Of a DNA stretch of 64,000 bases, positions 26,914 through 35,518 are shown piece by piece. Made by a program: the position numbers and the translations under genes. Under the pieces are notes generated by a model. That model was not told the DNA's origin. It made no database searches and saw only the letters and a program-made list of their open reading frames with translations. Positions within the stretch are counted from its first letter, which is position 1, and the number at the start of each line of letters is the position of its first letter. The stretch is from Rhizobium sp. RM (GTDB lineage: Bacteria > Pseudomonadota > Alphaproteobacteria > Rhizobiales > Rhizobiaceae): NCBI RefSeq assembly GCF_013390595.1, contig NZ_JACAWV010000026.1:1-64000 (forward strand). Direction: 5' to 3'.

Positions 26914-27057
26914 GGTATCCGGATTTGGCATGTGGGAGTCAGGCTCGCCTCACCTTCGCGCGGAAATTCAGCCGTTCCCAACGAGCGCGCAGTATGATCA
27001 GCGGATTTTGTCAGGAGGCCCAATAAGGCTGGAGAGGATTGCAGTCCTCCGACGACC

Positions 27058-27297
27058 TCAGGACTTTGCCAATGTGCCGTATCCGGGGCGCTTATATAGG
27101 GCGTCTTCGTTCGCGGCGATCTCTGGTGAGTAGACGTCGGCGTCCCAGTCTGCTGGCTGAACTTCAGTGATGGCAATCGACAGGGACGCATCACTTGAGC
27201 CGAACACCGTCTTGGCGGCTTCAACCACCTTTGCAGCGAACTCCTGTTTCTGTTCCTCTGTCCGGCCAGGAAACATTTTTACGGCGATATGCGGCAT
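27058..27297 (-). CDS. 4-oxalocrotonate tautomerase family protein
   Basis: This 79-residue small enzyme of the tautomerase superfamily starts MPHIAVK, so Pro2 becomes the N-terminal catalytic base after Met removal. The FPGRTEEQKQEFA helix is typical of the PptA-like group. Such proteins interconvert keto and enol forms; the natural substrate is not evident from the neighbours (heme receptor, DNA ligase). Confidence 0.88.
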   Translation of the reverse strand: MPHIAVKMFPGRTEEQKQEFAAKVVEAAKTVFGSSDASLSIAITEVQPADWDADVYSPEIAANEDALYKRPGYGTLAKS

Positions 27298-27427
27298 TTT
27301 GATTCCAATCGTCTGGTGCTTGGTGACTGAGTGATTGAATACGCAAGAACGGGGTCATCGACAATCGACGTCAACGTAGACCTGGACCCGCAGTGATAAG
27401 ATGGCAAGTGGCGTGCTCCGGCGGTCT

Positions 27428-28480
27428 TCAGCCGATGTGGAAGACCTCGGCATTGTCCTGGTGTTCCCGCAACCCCTTGTAGGATGCATGGCGAAGTTTT
27501 CCGTCTTCAGTCCAGGCCCGGAACTCGATCTCGGCGATCAGCGTCGGCTCGACCCAGATGATGTCTGTCTCTTCGGACAAGGCCACAGGCGGCTGCTTGC
27601 CTTTCCAGCGCAGGATATCGAGCATCTTGCGCAGTTTGACGGCCTGCGCCTGGTTGAAGCCTGTTCCGACATTGCCGACGTAAACGAGTTCATCGTCACG
27701 GTAGGCCGCAAGTGCCAGCGACGCAAAGCCGGCAGGGGAGGCTGCCGAAGCCTGATAGCCGATGATGAAAAATGCTTCGCTCTCGATACACTTGAGCTTT
27801 ATCCAATCACCGGTCCGGCCAGAGCGATAGGGCTGATCGTTACGCTTGCCGACAATGCCTTCAAGCCCGAGGCGACCGGCATGTTCGAGCAGTGCGACAG
27901 GATCGGCGTCGATGGTTTCTGAAAGGCGGACGGCACCATCGTGACCTTTCAAAGCTTCTTCCAGCAGATGCCTGCGCGAGCGATATTCCATGTTTCGCAG
28001 GTCATGGCCGTCGAGATAGAGCAGATCGAAGACGTAAAGAGTGGCGTTGGAAGCGCGGTTGCCGGGCCGTTTGCCCGAGGCGCCAAGCGACTGCTGCAAC
28101 AGGCCGAAGTCTGAGCGCCCGTCATCGTCCAGGAGAACCGCCTCGCCATCAATGATCATTGATGCCGGTCCAAGCGCCTTTGCCGCTTCTTGAATAGCTG
28201 GAAAACGGTGCGTCCAGTCATGGCCATTGCGTGTCAGGATCCGTACACGCCGCGCATCGATATGGACCATCAGGCGATAGCCGTCCCATTTCACTTCCCA
28301 CGACCATTCTGATCCTTTGGGAGGGCGATCTTTCAACTGCGCAAGCGCCGGCTCAACGCGATCAGGCATTGGTTCGAAAGGAAACTGGGATTGGGCTGGA
28401 TTGCGCTTCTTGCGCGGCCGTGAACGGACCGAGGCGTCGGTATCACGAAGGAGCGGTTTGGATCTCGGAGACTTCGTCAT
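27428..28480 (-). CDS. ATP-dependent DNA ligase (LigD ligase-domain type)
   Basis: This 350-residue stand-alone ligase joins DNA nicks with ATP. The adenylated Lys is in motif I EVKWDGYR (Lys64); motif III IDGEAVLLD and YVFDLLYLDG follow; motif V is DWIKLKC (about 226-232). The C-terminal OB-fold ends in HASYKGLREHQDN. The polymerase and nuclease domains of full LigD are absent, and no Ku gene is in the window. The N-terminus is basic (about 1-40). It probably acts in minor end-joining or repair. Confidence 0.92.
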   Translation of the reverse strand: MTKSPRSKPLLRDTDASVRSRPRKKRNPAQSQFPFEPMPDRVEPALAQLKDRPPKGSEWSWEVKWDGYRLMVHIDARRVRILTRNGHDWTHRFPAIQEAAKALGPASMIIDGEAVLLDDDGRSDFGLLQQSLGASGKRPGNRASNATLYVFDLLYLDGHDLRNMEYRSRRHLLEEALKGHDGAVRLSETIDADPVALLEHAGRLGLEGIVGKRNDQPYRSGRTGDWIKLKCIESEAFFIIGYQASAASPAGFASLALAAYRDDELVYVGNVGTGFNQAQAVKLRKMLDILRWKGKQPPVALSEETDIIWVEPTLIAEIEFRAWTEDGKLRHASYKGLREHQDNAEVFHIG

Positions 28481-28919
28481 GCGGTGATTTCAACAGACAA
28501 ATCTTAAGAACAATGTGACACTTCGCAATTTACCCTTTTTTTCAGCCATGCACATCAAAGAACCAGCTTAGGCGCTAGGTTTTCCTTTTTGGGAGACTAT
28601 CGCAGGTGCCGCGCGGGACCCTCAATCCACCCTTGTTCAGCTTCCGTTTTTTGCTTCGGAACCAAATGTGTGGATCTGCGTTCATTTTGCAGCCAAGCAA
28701 TTCCCCCGTCCCCCTCAGATGCTTGGCTGAGAAAGAGGCACGGCTTTGTAAACGCCGTGCCTCTTTACGTTTTGGCCAATTTCATTCGCGTGGCGGCTGT
28801 GGGAGGGAGTGAATCATCCATACAAAGTCTGTATCAGTCCAACTGGCGCTCGAAGTCCCGCCGTTGCCTCGGCAGACATCTCTTGCCTTCGCAACGCGAA
28901 CCATGAGAGGTTCGCGCCC
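28481..28919. other. 439-base gap between ligase and ATPase genes
   Basis: No coding frame is convincing. Apart from the double hairpin at 28690-28766, the stretch holds the divergent starts of the ligase (-) and the ATPase (+). No promoter could be assigned with confidence. Confidence 0.5.
28690..28766 (+). ncRNA. Candidate structured small RNA or double hairpin
   Basis: Two adjacent stem-loops lie here. CAGCCAAGCA (28690-28699) pairs with TGCTTGGCTG (28720-28729), presenting a 20-base loop rich in C (CCCCCGTCCCCCTC). AAAGAGGCACGGC (28732-28744) pairs with GCCGTGCCTCTTT (28754-28766), a perfect 13-bp stem. C-rich loops that mimic anti-Shine-Dalgarno sequence are known in alphaproteobacterial trans-acting RNAs. 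The strand and 5' end cannot be set; the second hairpin could instead just end a transcript. Confidence 0.4.
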
Positions 28920-30080
28920 ATGATTTTGACCATTGCCATTGCGGGTTATCGTTCGCTTCGCAATCTCATCTTGCCGCTCGAAAAGCTGACCGTCGTGACG
29001 GGTGCCAATGGTTCGGGCAAGTCGAGTTTCTATCGTGCACTGAAATTGCTTGCCGATGTTGCACAGGGCAGGGCGATTGCGTCGCTTGCTGCAGAAGGCG
29101 GGCTGCAATCAACGCTCTGGGCCGGGCCGGAGGTATTTTCCCGCGGCATGAAGGATGGCAGCGTGCCCCTGCAGGGAACGGTCCGGAAAAATCCTGTCGC
29201 CCTGAAACTCGGGTTTGCTTCTGACGACTACGGTTATGCGATCGATCTTGGGTTGCCGGTGCCGCCACCGCCGCCGAGCTATTTTTCACTCGATCCTGCC
29301 ATAAAGGCGGAGGCGGTCTGGGCAGGGGAGGTTTTAAGCCGTCGGAATGTTTTCGCCGAACGTACAGGGCCGGTTGTTTCTGTGCTTTCAACGCGTGGCA
29401 AGCGCCAGGTGCTGTTGCACGATCTCTCTTCATTCGAAAGCATGATGACGCAGTCAGCAGACCCGAAGAACCTTCCTGAGCTGCTTTACCTGCGTGCCAG
29501 GATGAGTGGCTGGCGTTTTTATGACCATTTTCGCACCGATCCGCATGCGCCCGTCCGGCAAATGCAGGTTGGAACCAGAACCTCTGTTCTGTCATCCGAC
29601 GGAGCCGATCTGGCTGCTGCCGTTGCCACAATCCTGGAGATCGGGGATGCGCAAGGCTTCCATGCCGCGATTGAAGACGCATTTCCCGGTAGCTCGATCG
29701 AGATCAAAGAAGAGCGCGGGCGCTTCGAGCTCATGATGGGGCAGCGAGGTTTGTTGCGGCCATTGTCGACTGCCGAACTGTCAGACGGCACTTTGAGATA
29801 TCTCTTGCTCGTTGCTGCGCTCATGACACCGCGCCCGCCGACATTGATGGTGCTGAACGAGCCTGAAACCAGCCTGCATCCAAGCCTGCTTGCGCCGCTT
29901 GCCCGCCTGATTATGCTCGCGTGTCAGCGGTCGCAGATCGTTGTCGTATCCCACGCTGACGAACTGGTGTCGCAACTCGGTGATGAGGGGGATGCCTCAA
30001 TAATAAGGCTGACCAAGGTGCTTGGTGAAACGGTGGCAGTGGATGTCGAGGCGCCGGCCTGGGCATGGCCGGCGCGCTGA
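28920..30080 (+). CDS. Predicted AAA-type ATPase (COG4637-like)
   Basis: This 386-residue ATPase of the SMC/RecF-like AAA_21 class has Walker A GANGSGKSS (28-36), an ABC-like SDGTLRYL signature around residue 290 and Walker B VLNEPETSLHP (Asn about 313, the usual form in this family). The D-loop/H-region VVSHADELVSQL follows. Members are found as single genes; some act with nucleases in defence systems, but none is adjacent here. The ATG is chosen because the protein then starts MILTIAIAGYRSL, as in relatives, with GAGAGG nine bases upstream. Confidence 0.85.
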   Translation: MILTIAIAGYRSLRNLILPLEKLTVVTGANGSGKSSFYRALKLLADVAQGRAIASLAAEGGLQSTLWAGPEVFSRGMKDGSVPLQGTVRKNPVALKLGFASDDYGYAIDLGLPVPPPPPSYFSLDPAIKAEAVWAGEVLSRRNVFAERTGPVVSVLSTRGKRQVLLHDLSSFESMMTQSADPKNLPELLYLRARMSGWRFYDHFRTDPHAPVRQMQVGTRTSVLSSDGADLAAAVATILEIGDAQGFHAAIEDAFPGSSIEIKEERGRFELMMGQRGLLRPLSTAELSDGTLRYLLLVAALMTPRPPTLMVLNEPETSLHPSLLAPLARLIMLACQRSQIVVVSHADELVSQLGDEGDASIIRLTKVLGETVAVDVEAPAWAWPAR

Positions 30081-30154
30081 GGACCTGTCCATGTCACGCC
30101 CGTAATTGTGGTCCGGAAAAAACGATCCTTCGGCGCGAGCACCAAATCTCAACG

Positions 30155-30180
30155 TGGGCCGGCTGCGATTGACCGGCCCA
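30155..30180 (+). terminator. Terminator after the ATPase gene
   Basis: TGGGCCGG (30155-30162) pairs with CCGGCCCA (30173-30180), followed by ACATTTTG. It lies between the convergent ATPase and unknown-membrane-protein genes. Confidence 0.55.
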
Positions 30181-30199
30181 ACATTTTGAAAGAGACGAT

Positions 30200-32194
30200 T
30201 TAGTTGGCTGTCGCCTCGATCTCGACCTTGTCGAGAAGGACCATGGGATCCTGAGATGCTGCAACAAGGTCAAACACGCCAAGGCCATTGGGGCCCTTCG
30301 CGCGGGCTGTCATGTTCAGGGTTCCAGGGGTGCCGATGAAGCGCAGAACGGCCTCGGTAACACCCTGCAGGTTTGGTCGCTCGCTTGCAGCTTGCTGCAA
30401 TCCTATCGTGGCGACCATCGTCAGGGCTCCCCGCGCCTGTTCTTCCGTCATGCCATTTTCTGCAGCAAAGAGCTTGATACCCTTGGCAATCAGCCCTTCA
30501 TCCTTGACAGTCAACTTTGCCTCGCGACCGGCGAGACCGAAAAGAGCTGCCTGAATGCGGTTGGTATCAAGCGAGAAAAACTCCTCGGTAAAACCGCTGA
30601 CCAGCCCGGAAAAATTGACGCTGCCGATATCCTTGCCATCAAGAGATATTTCCCGGATCACCAGGTTTTTGTTCGCTTCGTCCCAGCTTGCGGAGAGCGC
30701 GTAGGAAAGGGTCAGCGTTTCCAGGCCGAGTTTGCGTAACTGGACAAATGCCTCATCCGTTGTGTCTTCGGGAATGGGGAGAGTGAGATCTTCCTGCTTG
30801 ATCAGAATGTCGCTTGGAATACCATTATGAGGTTTGGTCAGTGCCATCTCATAGTTCTTGAGCGTGAATTTAACGCGCTCGGGAACGGCGACCGTGGCTT
30901 CATCTCCCTCTGTTTTCGGAGTGGTGAAATCTGCGTCAATGCCTGCAACGCGAATAGTGCCCAGCTCGGGCATCAGTTCGTTGTAGGGAAAATTTTCGAT
31001 CTCCTGTTCATTGAGGCCGACGAGTTTGTACAGACCCTCAACTGTTGAACTCCAATCGAAGCCGCTAAGACTTGCCTCGGCGATCTCGAGTTTGTCTTCG
31101 CCAGTCCCTAACGACATGCCGTTCGAGACGATGTTCAGCTTGCGGCCGTCCGTTTGTAACACCGTGCGTGCAATGGAATATTGGGCTCTTTTGCCGGCTT
31201 CCTGTTTATCAGGGCCGTCAACCTTGAAACCGACTAGCTCGATATCGTTTTTGACAAACATATCGATGACGGATTGGCCCTTGGCGAAGATTGCCTGACG
31301 CTCCCGCGGAGGCAGCTCTTTAAGACTTGTTGTTTCTGGCAACGACTTTAGCATGTCTTCAAGCGGTTCGGACGGCATACGCATAGTCAAGCCGTTGCTG
31401 CGTATTTCGTCATAGCTGATTTGGTTTTCACCGTCCGAGACCTCAATTTTCTTGACGGAGAGCGCGCCCCAGACACGTTTCGCCACGTCATCAGTTCCGG
31501 CTTTTTCCGTGCGTATCCGAGCAATATAGGCAAAATCGAAATCATTGCCCAATATCGTGCCCGTCGAGACGGACAAGCGCTTTGTCTTTGCTGCATCATT
31601 GTCTGTCGGGATGTTTGTCGATGTGTCGAAACTTACGCTATCGGCCGAGTATTGTGCAATCTTGCCATTGGCGATGTCAGAGAGAACGACATTCTTGTAT
31701 AAGGCGTTCTCGATTGGCGGGTTGTTGAACCCTGCAATGATCATCTCGGGAGCAGAGATGCTTTTTGCTTCAAAGCTTTCCATACGCTTTGAAATCGGGA
31801 CGGCGCTATCGGTTAGACGTGCATGATCAAAACTTGCTTCTTCTACCCGCACTTGAGGCATCGACACGGAGATGAACGGTTTCAAGATTTCTACGCCCTT
31901 CAGCTCCAGCTCGCTTTTCAGGAAGGGGATTTTGTGCTGGCCATCGACCGCTGCAATACGAATAACGGTGTGATCGGGAAGCGAAAACTTTAGGTTGCGC
32001 AGATGAACTCTTCCAAGGAAATCAACCTCGACGGAATCGGCTCTGCCGCCATTGAGGGCAACAAATTCGCTGACCTTGCTTTCGTAGATGGTCTTTGCTC
32101 CGACAACGCCCGCAGCAGCGATCGCGACGACTGCGACGGCTGCCCATAGTGCCTTGCGCCGGCGCTTGCCGGCCTGGTTGTTTACCTGTTCCAC
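30200..32194 (-). CDS. Large single-span membrane protein, unknown function
   Basis: I do not recognise a characterised family. From the GTG at 32194 (AGGG eight bases upstream) the protein has 664 residues: a basic start (KRRRK), one membrane span (about 14-30, LWAAVAVVAIAAAGVVGA) and a long exported part rich in beta-strand-like, LGxGKxxxIxxxS patterns. An ATG at 32320 would add 42 residues with little coding character. The layout recalls AsmA-like or lipid-transport-like envelope proteins, but no firm motif was seen. It stands alone. Confidence 0.7.
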   Translation of the reverse strand: MEQVNNQAGKRRRKALWAAVAVVAIAAAGVVGAKTIYESKVSEFVALNGGRADSVEVDFLGRVHLRNLKFSLPDHTVIRIAAVDGQHKIPFLKSELELKGVEILKPFISVSMPQVRVEEASFDHARLTDSAVPISKRMESFEAKSISAPEMIIAGFNNPPIENALYKNVVLSDIANGKIAQYSADSVSFDTSTNIPTDNDAAKTKRLSVSTGTILGNDFDFAYIARIRTEKAGTDDVAKRVWGALSVKKIEVSDGENQISYDEIRSNGLTMRMPSEPLEDMLKSLPETTSLKELPPRERQAIFAKGQSVIDMFVKNDIELVGFKVDGPDKQEAGKRAQYSIARTVLQTDGRKLNIVSNGMSLGTGEDKLEIAEASLSGFDWSSTVEGLYKLVGLNEQEIENFPYNELMPELGTIRVAGIDADFTTPKTEGDEATVAVPERVKFTLKNYEMALTKPHNGIPSDILIKQEDLTLPIPEDTTDEAFVQLRKLGLETLTLSYALSASWDEANKNLVIREISLDGKDIGSVNFSGLVSGFTEEFFSLDTNRIQAALFGLAGREAKLTVKDEGLIAKGIKLFAAENGMTEEQARGALTMVATIGLQQAASERPNLQGVTEAVLRFIGTPGTLNMTARAKGPNGLGVFDLVAASQDPMVLLDKVEIEATAN

Positions 32195-32478
32195 GCAACT
32201 GCCCTTTTTCGACGTGAATTGAGACTGTGCGTCTTTTAGGCACGCCCAGGTTGCTTCGCAAGCCTGTTGGACGGCGAAAGTTGGATTACATTCTACCGTG
32301 GGAAAACGGTTGTTTTTCAACCAGTTTCGTCAGCCGGGTGCCGGCCTGACAAGAGCGATGCTGACAGCCGCTGACGCTGCGGAATAAAAGTCTCCGTACA
32401 TGTGTTGACTGCACGCTGGTGGGTCAATCGCAGGCGAGGCTGCGGTTTTGCGTCAACGCACAAAACCGCAGGAAGCTT

Positions 32479-32709
32479 TCAGGCCGAAAACTTGACGGTC
32501 ACGCCGCGCTGACGGAAATACGCCTGCATCAGCTTGCGTCCAGAGCGATTGTTATGGGCGAGCCTTGCCGGGTCGAAGATGGCTTCCTTGGCGCCTTCGC
32601 GTGCCAGTGCCACCTTGAGGGCCGCAATATGTTCATCGATGCCGGCATTGTCCGATTGGATCGATGCGTAAATTTTCTCAACTGTTTCGGCGACGGTTGG
32701 TTCGCTCAC
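32479..32709 (-). CDS. Small conserved hypothetical protein
   Basis: From a GTG at 32709 with GAGAGG upstream this gives 76 residues: an acidic, helical first half (VAETVEKIYASIQSDNAGID) and a basic C-terminus (RSGRKLMQAYFRQRGVTVKF). No transmembrane span, signal or known domain was seen. Starts further upstream (ATG at 32760) are possible. Function unknown. Confidence 0.55.
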   Translation of the reverse strand: MSEPTVAETVEKIYASIQSDNAGIDEHIAALKVALAREGAKEAIFDPARLAHNNRSGRKLMQAYFRQRGVTVKFSA

Positions 32710-32841
32710 GGTGGTATCCTCTCTTTGTTCAAACTGGCCGGATATCACAAATTTTCCCATTGGTATGCCTGCATTTGATCCGCCTGCTTTAAGGTATAAC
32801 CGGGATGCTTTTTTATAACTCATCCCGGGTGGTGTTCGTGG

Positions 32842-32865
32842 GTTATAGACAAAAGTGTCTATAAC
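32842..32865. repeat. Perfect 10-bp hairpin with flanking repeat
   Basis: GTTATAGACA (32842-32851) pairs with TGTCTATAAC (32856-32865) around AAAG. The 11-mer TATAACTCATC occurs in its right arm (32860-32870) and again at 32814-32824. It lies upstream of the small hypothetical gene (-) and far upstream of the permease (+); it may be an operator or a transcript end. Confidence 0.4.
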
Positions 32866-32870
32866 TCATC

Positions 32871-33232
32871 GGCGGGAACGGACCGCGCGTCGATTGGCCG
32901 GACGTAAGTCAAGACGACGTGAGCTTGGGGCCGGGCACAGCGACAGAGCTGTTGGCTATCAGATGCAATGTCGTGTGTTTTGTTTACGCTCAAGGCAATC
33001 TCAACGTCCCGACGCCCAGACAACGCCGTTGTGGGTAAGCATCGGCTTCCCAATGACATTGCCGCCCGATTGGCGTATCGGAGGCTTTGGCAAATACTTT
33101 CGTACGATTCACGCCTCAGAGCTTGCGCTGAGGGGTTGGTGACCTGCGCTTCGGTATGGCCAATTATCTTATCTTCCGATCCGGACATGATCATAAAAAG
33201 CTTCGGGCGGACAAACATCAGGGGGTAGACAC
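32871..33232. other. 362-base gap before the nucleobase permease
   Basis: No gene or known riboswitch could be recognised. A short CCTCAG/CTGAGG hairpin lies at 33114-33133. The stretch should hold the permease promoter. I looked for a purine or xanthine riboswitch pattern and saw none. Confidence 0.4.
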
Positions 33233-34564
33233 ATGAGCGAGACGGGCGGGTATTTTCCGCGGTGGCGGCTGAAGACGGAAGGGCGCATCCTGCCTGATGA
33301 GCGTTTGCCAGCAGGACAGACCATTGTGCTGGGTTTGCAGCATGTCGTCGCGATGTTCGGCTCGACCGTTCTGGCGCCGATCCTGATGGGCTTTGACCCG
33401 AATGTATCGATCCTGTTTTCCGGCATCGCCACGCTGATCTTCTTCGTTGCTGTCGGCGGCCGTGTACCGAGCTATCTCGGTTCGTCTTTCGGCTTTATCG
33501 GTCCCGTTCTCGTGGCGACGGGCGCTGCGGTTGGCGTTGCCAATCCCAACATCGGAGTGGCGCTTGGAGGGATCATTGCGGCCGGGGCGCTCTACGCGCT
33601 GATCGGTGTGATCGTCATGGTTGCCGGCCATCGCTGGATCGAACGGCTGATGCCGCCGGTGCTGACAGGCGCGATCGTCGCGGCCATCGGTCTGGTGCTT
33701 GCGCCGATCGCCATTTCCAGCGCATCGGGTGTGGGGCCGGCAACGCCTGATGGCAATCAGTTCTCGCGCTGGATCGCCATCATCACTTTCGCAGCAGTGG
33801 GTCTCGTCGCCGTCTATGCGCCGGGCATGACACGCCGCTTGCCGATCCTGATTGGCGGCGCGATCGGTTACATTGCCTACCTGGTGTTTGCAAACGGCAT
33901 GGGATATGGCGCAGCGGTTGATTTTTCAGGTGTTGCGGCGGCCTCATGGTTCGGCATGCCGACATTCACCGCACCGGTCTTCACCGCTTCGGCGATCACG
34001 CTGATCGCTCCTGTTGTCATCATTCTCGTTGCGGAAAACCTCGGTCATATCAAGGCGATTGGCGCCATGACAGGTCGCAATCTTGATCCCTATCTCGGTC
34101 GGGCCTTTATTGGTGATGGTGTCGCGACCATGGTGTCAGGCGCATTCGGTGCAACCGGTATGACGACCTATGCGGAGAACATGGGTGTGATGGCCGTCAC
34201 CCGCATTTTCTCGACGCTCGTTTTCCTGGTGGCCGCGGCTGTTGCCATCCTGCTTGGTTTTTCGCCGAAGTTCGGTGCGCTGATCCAGACCATTCCTGGC
34301 CCAGTCCTCGGTGGTCTTTCCATCGTCGTTTTCGGCCTTATCGCCGCAACTGCTGGCCGTATCTGGGTGGAAAACAAGGTTGATTTTGCAGAGCCTCGCA
34401 ACCTCATCACCGTTGGCGTTGCGCTGGTCCTTGGTGCGGGCAATTTCAAGCTCGATATTGCAGGCTTTACGCTCGATGGCATTGGTACGGCAACGATTGG
34501 CGCGATCGTTCTTTACCATGCACTTGGTTTTGCCGGTTCGCGCGACAGCGACCGTATTGCCTGA
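33233..34564 (+). CDS. Nucleobase:cation symporter-2 (uracil/xanthine permease family, RutG-like)
   Basis: This 443-residue inner-membrane transporter takes up a nucleobase with protons or cations. The family start LGLQHVVAMFGSTVLAPILM, the substrate-site ENLGHIKAIGAMTGRNLDP (about 268-286) with Glu and His, and a late GLIAATAGRIW segment are typical of UraA/RutG. About 12-14 spans are present. AGGGGG precedes the ATG. The nearby purine-like degradation operon (36145-44342) makes a related substrate possible, but the genes are not cotranscribed. Confidence 0.92.
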   Translation: MSETGGYFPRWRLKTEGRILPDERLPAGQTIVLGLQHVVAMFGSTVLAPILMGFDPNVSILFSGIATLIFFVAVGGRVPSYLGSSFGFIGPVLVATGAAVGVANPNIGVALGGIIAAGALYALIGVIVMVAGHRWIERLMPPVLTGAIVAAIGLVLAPIAISSASGVGPATPDGNQFSRWIAIITFAAVGLVAVYAPGMTRRLPILIGGAIGYIAYLVFANGMGYGAAVDFSGVAAASWFGMPTFTAPVFTASAITLIAPVVIILVAENLGHIKAIGAMTGRNLDPYLGRAFIGDGVATMVSGAFGATGMTTYAENMGVMAVTRIFSTLVFLVAAAVAILLGFSPKFGALIQTIPGPVLGGLSIVVFGLIAATAGRIWVENKVDFAEPRNLITVGVALVLGAGNFKLDIAGFTLDGIGTATIGAIVLYHALGFAGSRDSDRIA

Positions 34565-34574
34565 TTGAGCAATG

Positions 34575-34610
34575 CGCACTCCCTGTTGATATGCCGGGGA
34601 GTGCGGTTTT
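34575..34610 (+). terminator. Terminator after the nucleobase permease
   Basis: CGCACTCCC (34575-34583) pairs with GGGAGTGCG (34597-34605), followed by GTTTT. It lies 10 bases after the permease stop. Confidence 0.8.
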
Positions 34611-34818
34611 ACATCGGCCCGGGAAAGCCTTGCGACCTTTCCGGTCGGGTATGGTCGCCCGCTCTTAGATCATCGCCGTTTCGAGCTGGAAACGGCGATG
34701 ATGATGGCGCATTGCGCTTTTTCAACTTTCCGTCAATCGCCCACATTACAAATCAGCTCTTGATTGCTACGATACTTGGATAACTCAAACATAAACATTG
34801 ATGCGCTTGGGGGACGAC

Positions 34819-35361
34819 ATGCGAAATCATTTGGTTCGTGCAGAGTTGCTGAGGGTGCCGAGGACTGTTCTGGAGGAAGCGGCAGTCTTTAGCTGGATTG
34901 TGCAGGAAAACCGTTTTTGCGGTGACGAGAACTTTGCGAAGATATTCGGTATGGACAAGGCAAAGGTGGCTGCCGGACTACCGATCGAGGAGTTCCTTGA
35001 TCGCGTCAATCCCGCTGAACGACCGCGTGTAGCCAAATCAGTCCACCACTCGCTGGTGACGAGTGAACCATGTGCTCAAGACTATGAGATATGGCGAAAG
35101 GACGGGTCCAGGGTTGAGGTTTCTGCGGTGGCGCGGTGTTTCCGTGACGAAACGGGAGAACCGGTTGAATATATCGGGTGTATGTACCCGCACCGGGACA
35201 GCTTCTCAGACTACGAAACTCTCAAACTTCAATGCCTGGATCTTATTGACCTCTCTCAGTCTCTTGGCGATCACCTGTTAAAGAAGGACGCGCTCAGGCT
35301 GACGCTTGCGGCTGTTGAAGAGGTATTCCCAGAAGATTCGGATCGAAAGATTTTGCATTGA
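34819..35361 (+). CDS. PAS-domain protein
   Basis: This 180-residue cytoplasmic protein is a single PAS fold (about 20-125: FSWIVQENRFCGDENFAKIF, then YEIWRKDGSRVEVSAVARCF), followed by a helical tail. There is no kinase, cyclase or HTH output domain, so it may signal by protein contact. GGGGGA lies four bases before the ATG at 34819; an ATG at 34801 has no ribosome site. It is a single gene. Confidence 0.78.
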   Translation: MRNHLVRAELLRVPRTVLEEAAVFSWIVQENRFCGDENFAKIFGMDKAKVAAGLPIEEFLDRVNPAERPRVAKSVHHSLVTSEPCAQDYEIWRKDGSRVEVSAVARCFRDETGEPVEYIGCMYPHRDSFSDYETLKLQCLDLIDLSQSLGDHLLKKDALRLTLAAVEEVFPEDSDRKILH

Positions 35362-35366
35362 AAACA

Positions 35367-35389
35367 AGAGCGATTGGGCTCTGATTTTT
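35367..35389 (+). terminator. Weak terminator after the PAS gene
   Basis: AGAGC (35367-35371) pairs with GCTCT (35378-35382), followed by GATTTTTG. The stem is only 5 bp, so it is a modest candidate. Confidence 0.4.
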
Positions 35390-35518
35390 GACATGGAGCC
35401 GGATAGTGCGCGCTGAAAATGGCCAGGGCCCCGGGAGTTCGCTCCCAAACGTACCGGGATCACTTGGGACGCGTTTCGCCTTGCGAGTATCCGCTGCCGC
35501 GTAATCAGTTCGCCTGCT

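Larger units (their letters stand above)
26604..27057. other. 454-base gap: heme receptor leader and terminator
   Basis: No gene is supported. It contains the iron-box-like dyad at 26723-26737 in an A/T-rich promoter zone, and the two-way terminator at 26886-26913. The rest (26914-27057) shows nothing recognisable. Confidence 0.5.

Noticed and set aside
27428..28480. Complete non-homologous end-joining module
   Set aside because: Only the ligase domain is encoded; polymerase and nuclease domains and Ku are absent from the window.
29845..29880. Asn instead of Asp in the Walker B region (VLNEPE) of the AAA ATPase
   Set aside because: The LNEPE form is, to my knowledge, usual for this COG4637-type family, so it is not an anomaly; the following Glu is present.
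28920..30080. AAA ATPase as part of a defence system
   Set aside because: No nuclease, TOPRIM, reverse transcriptase or other partner gene is adjacent; the neighbours are a ligase and an envelope protein.
32871..33232. Purine or xanthine riboswitch before the nucleobase permease
   Set aside because: I could not find the conserved junction and loop sequences of known purine-sensing riboswitches in this gap.
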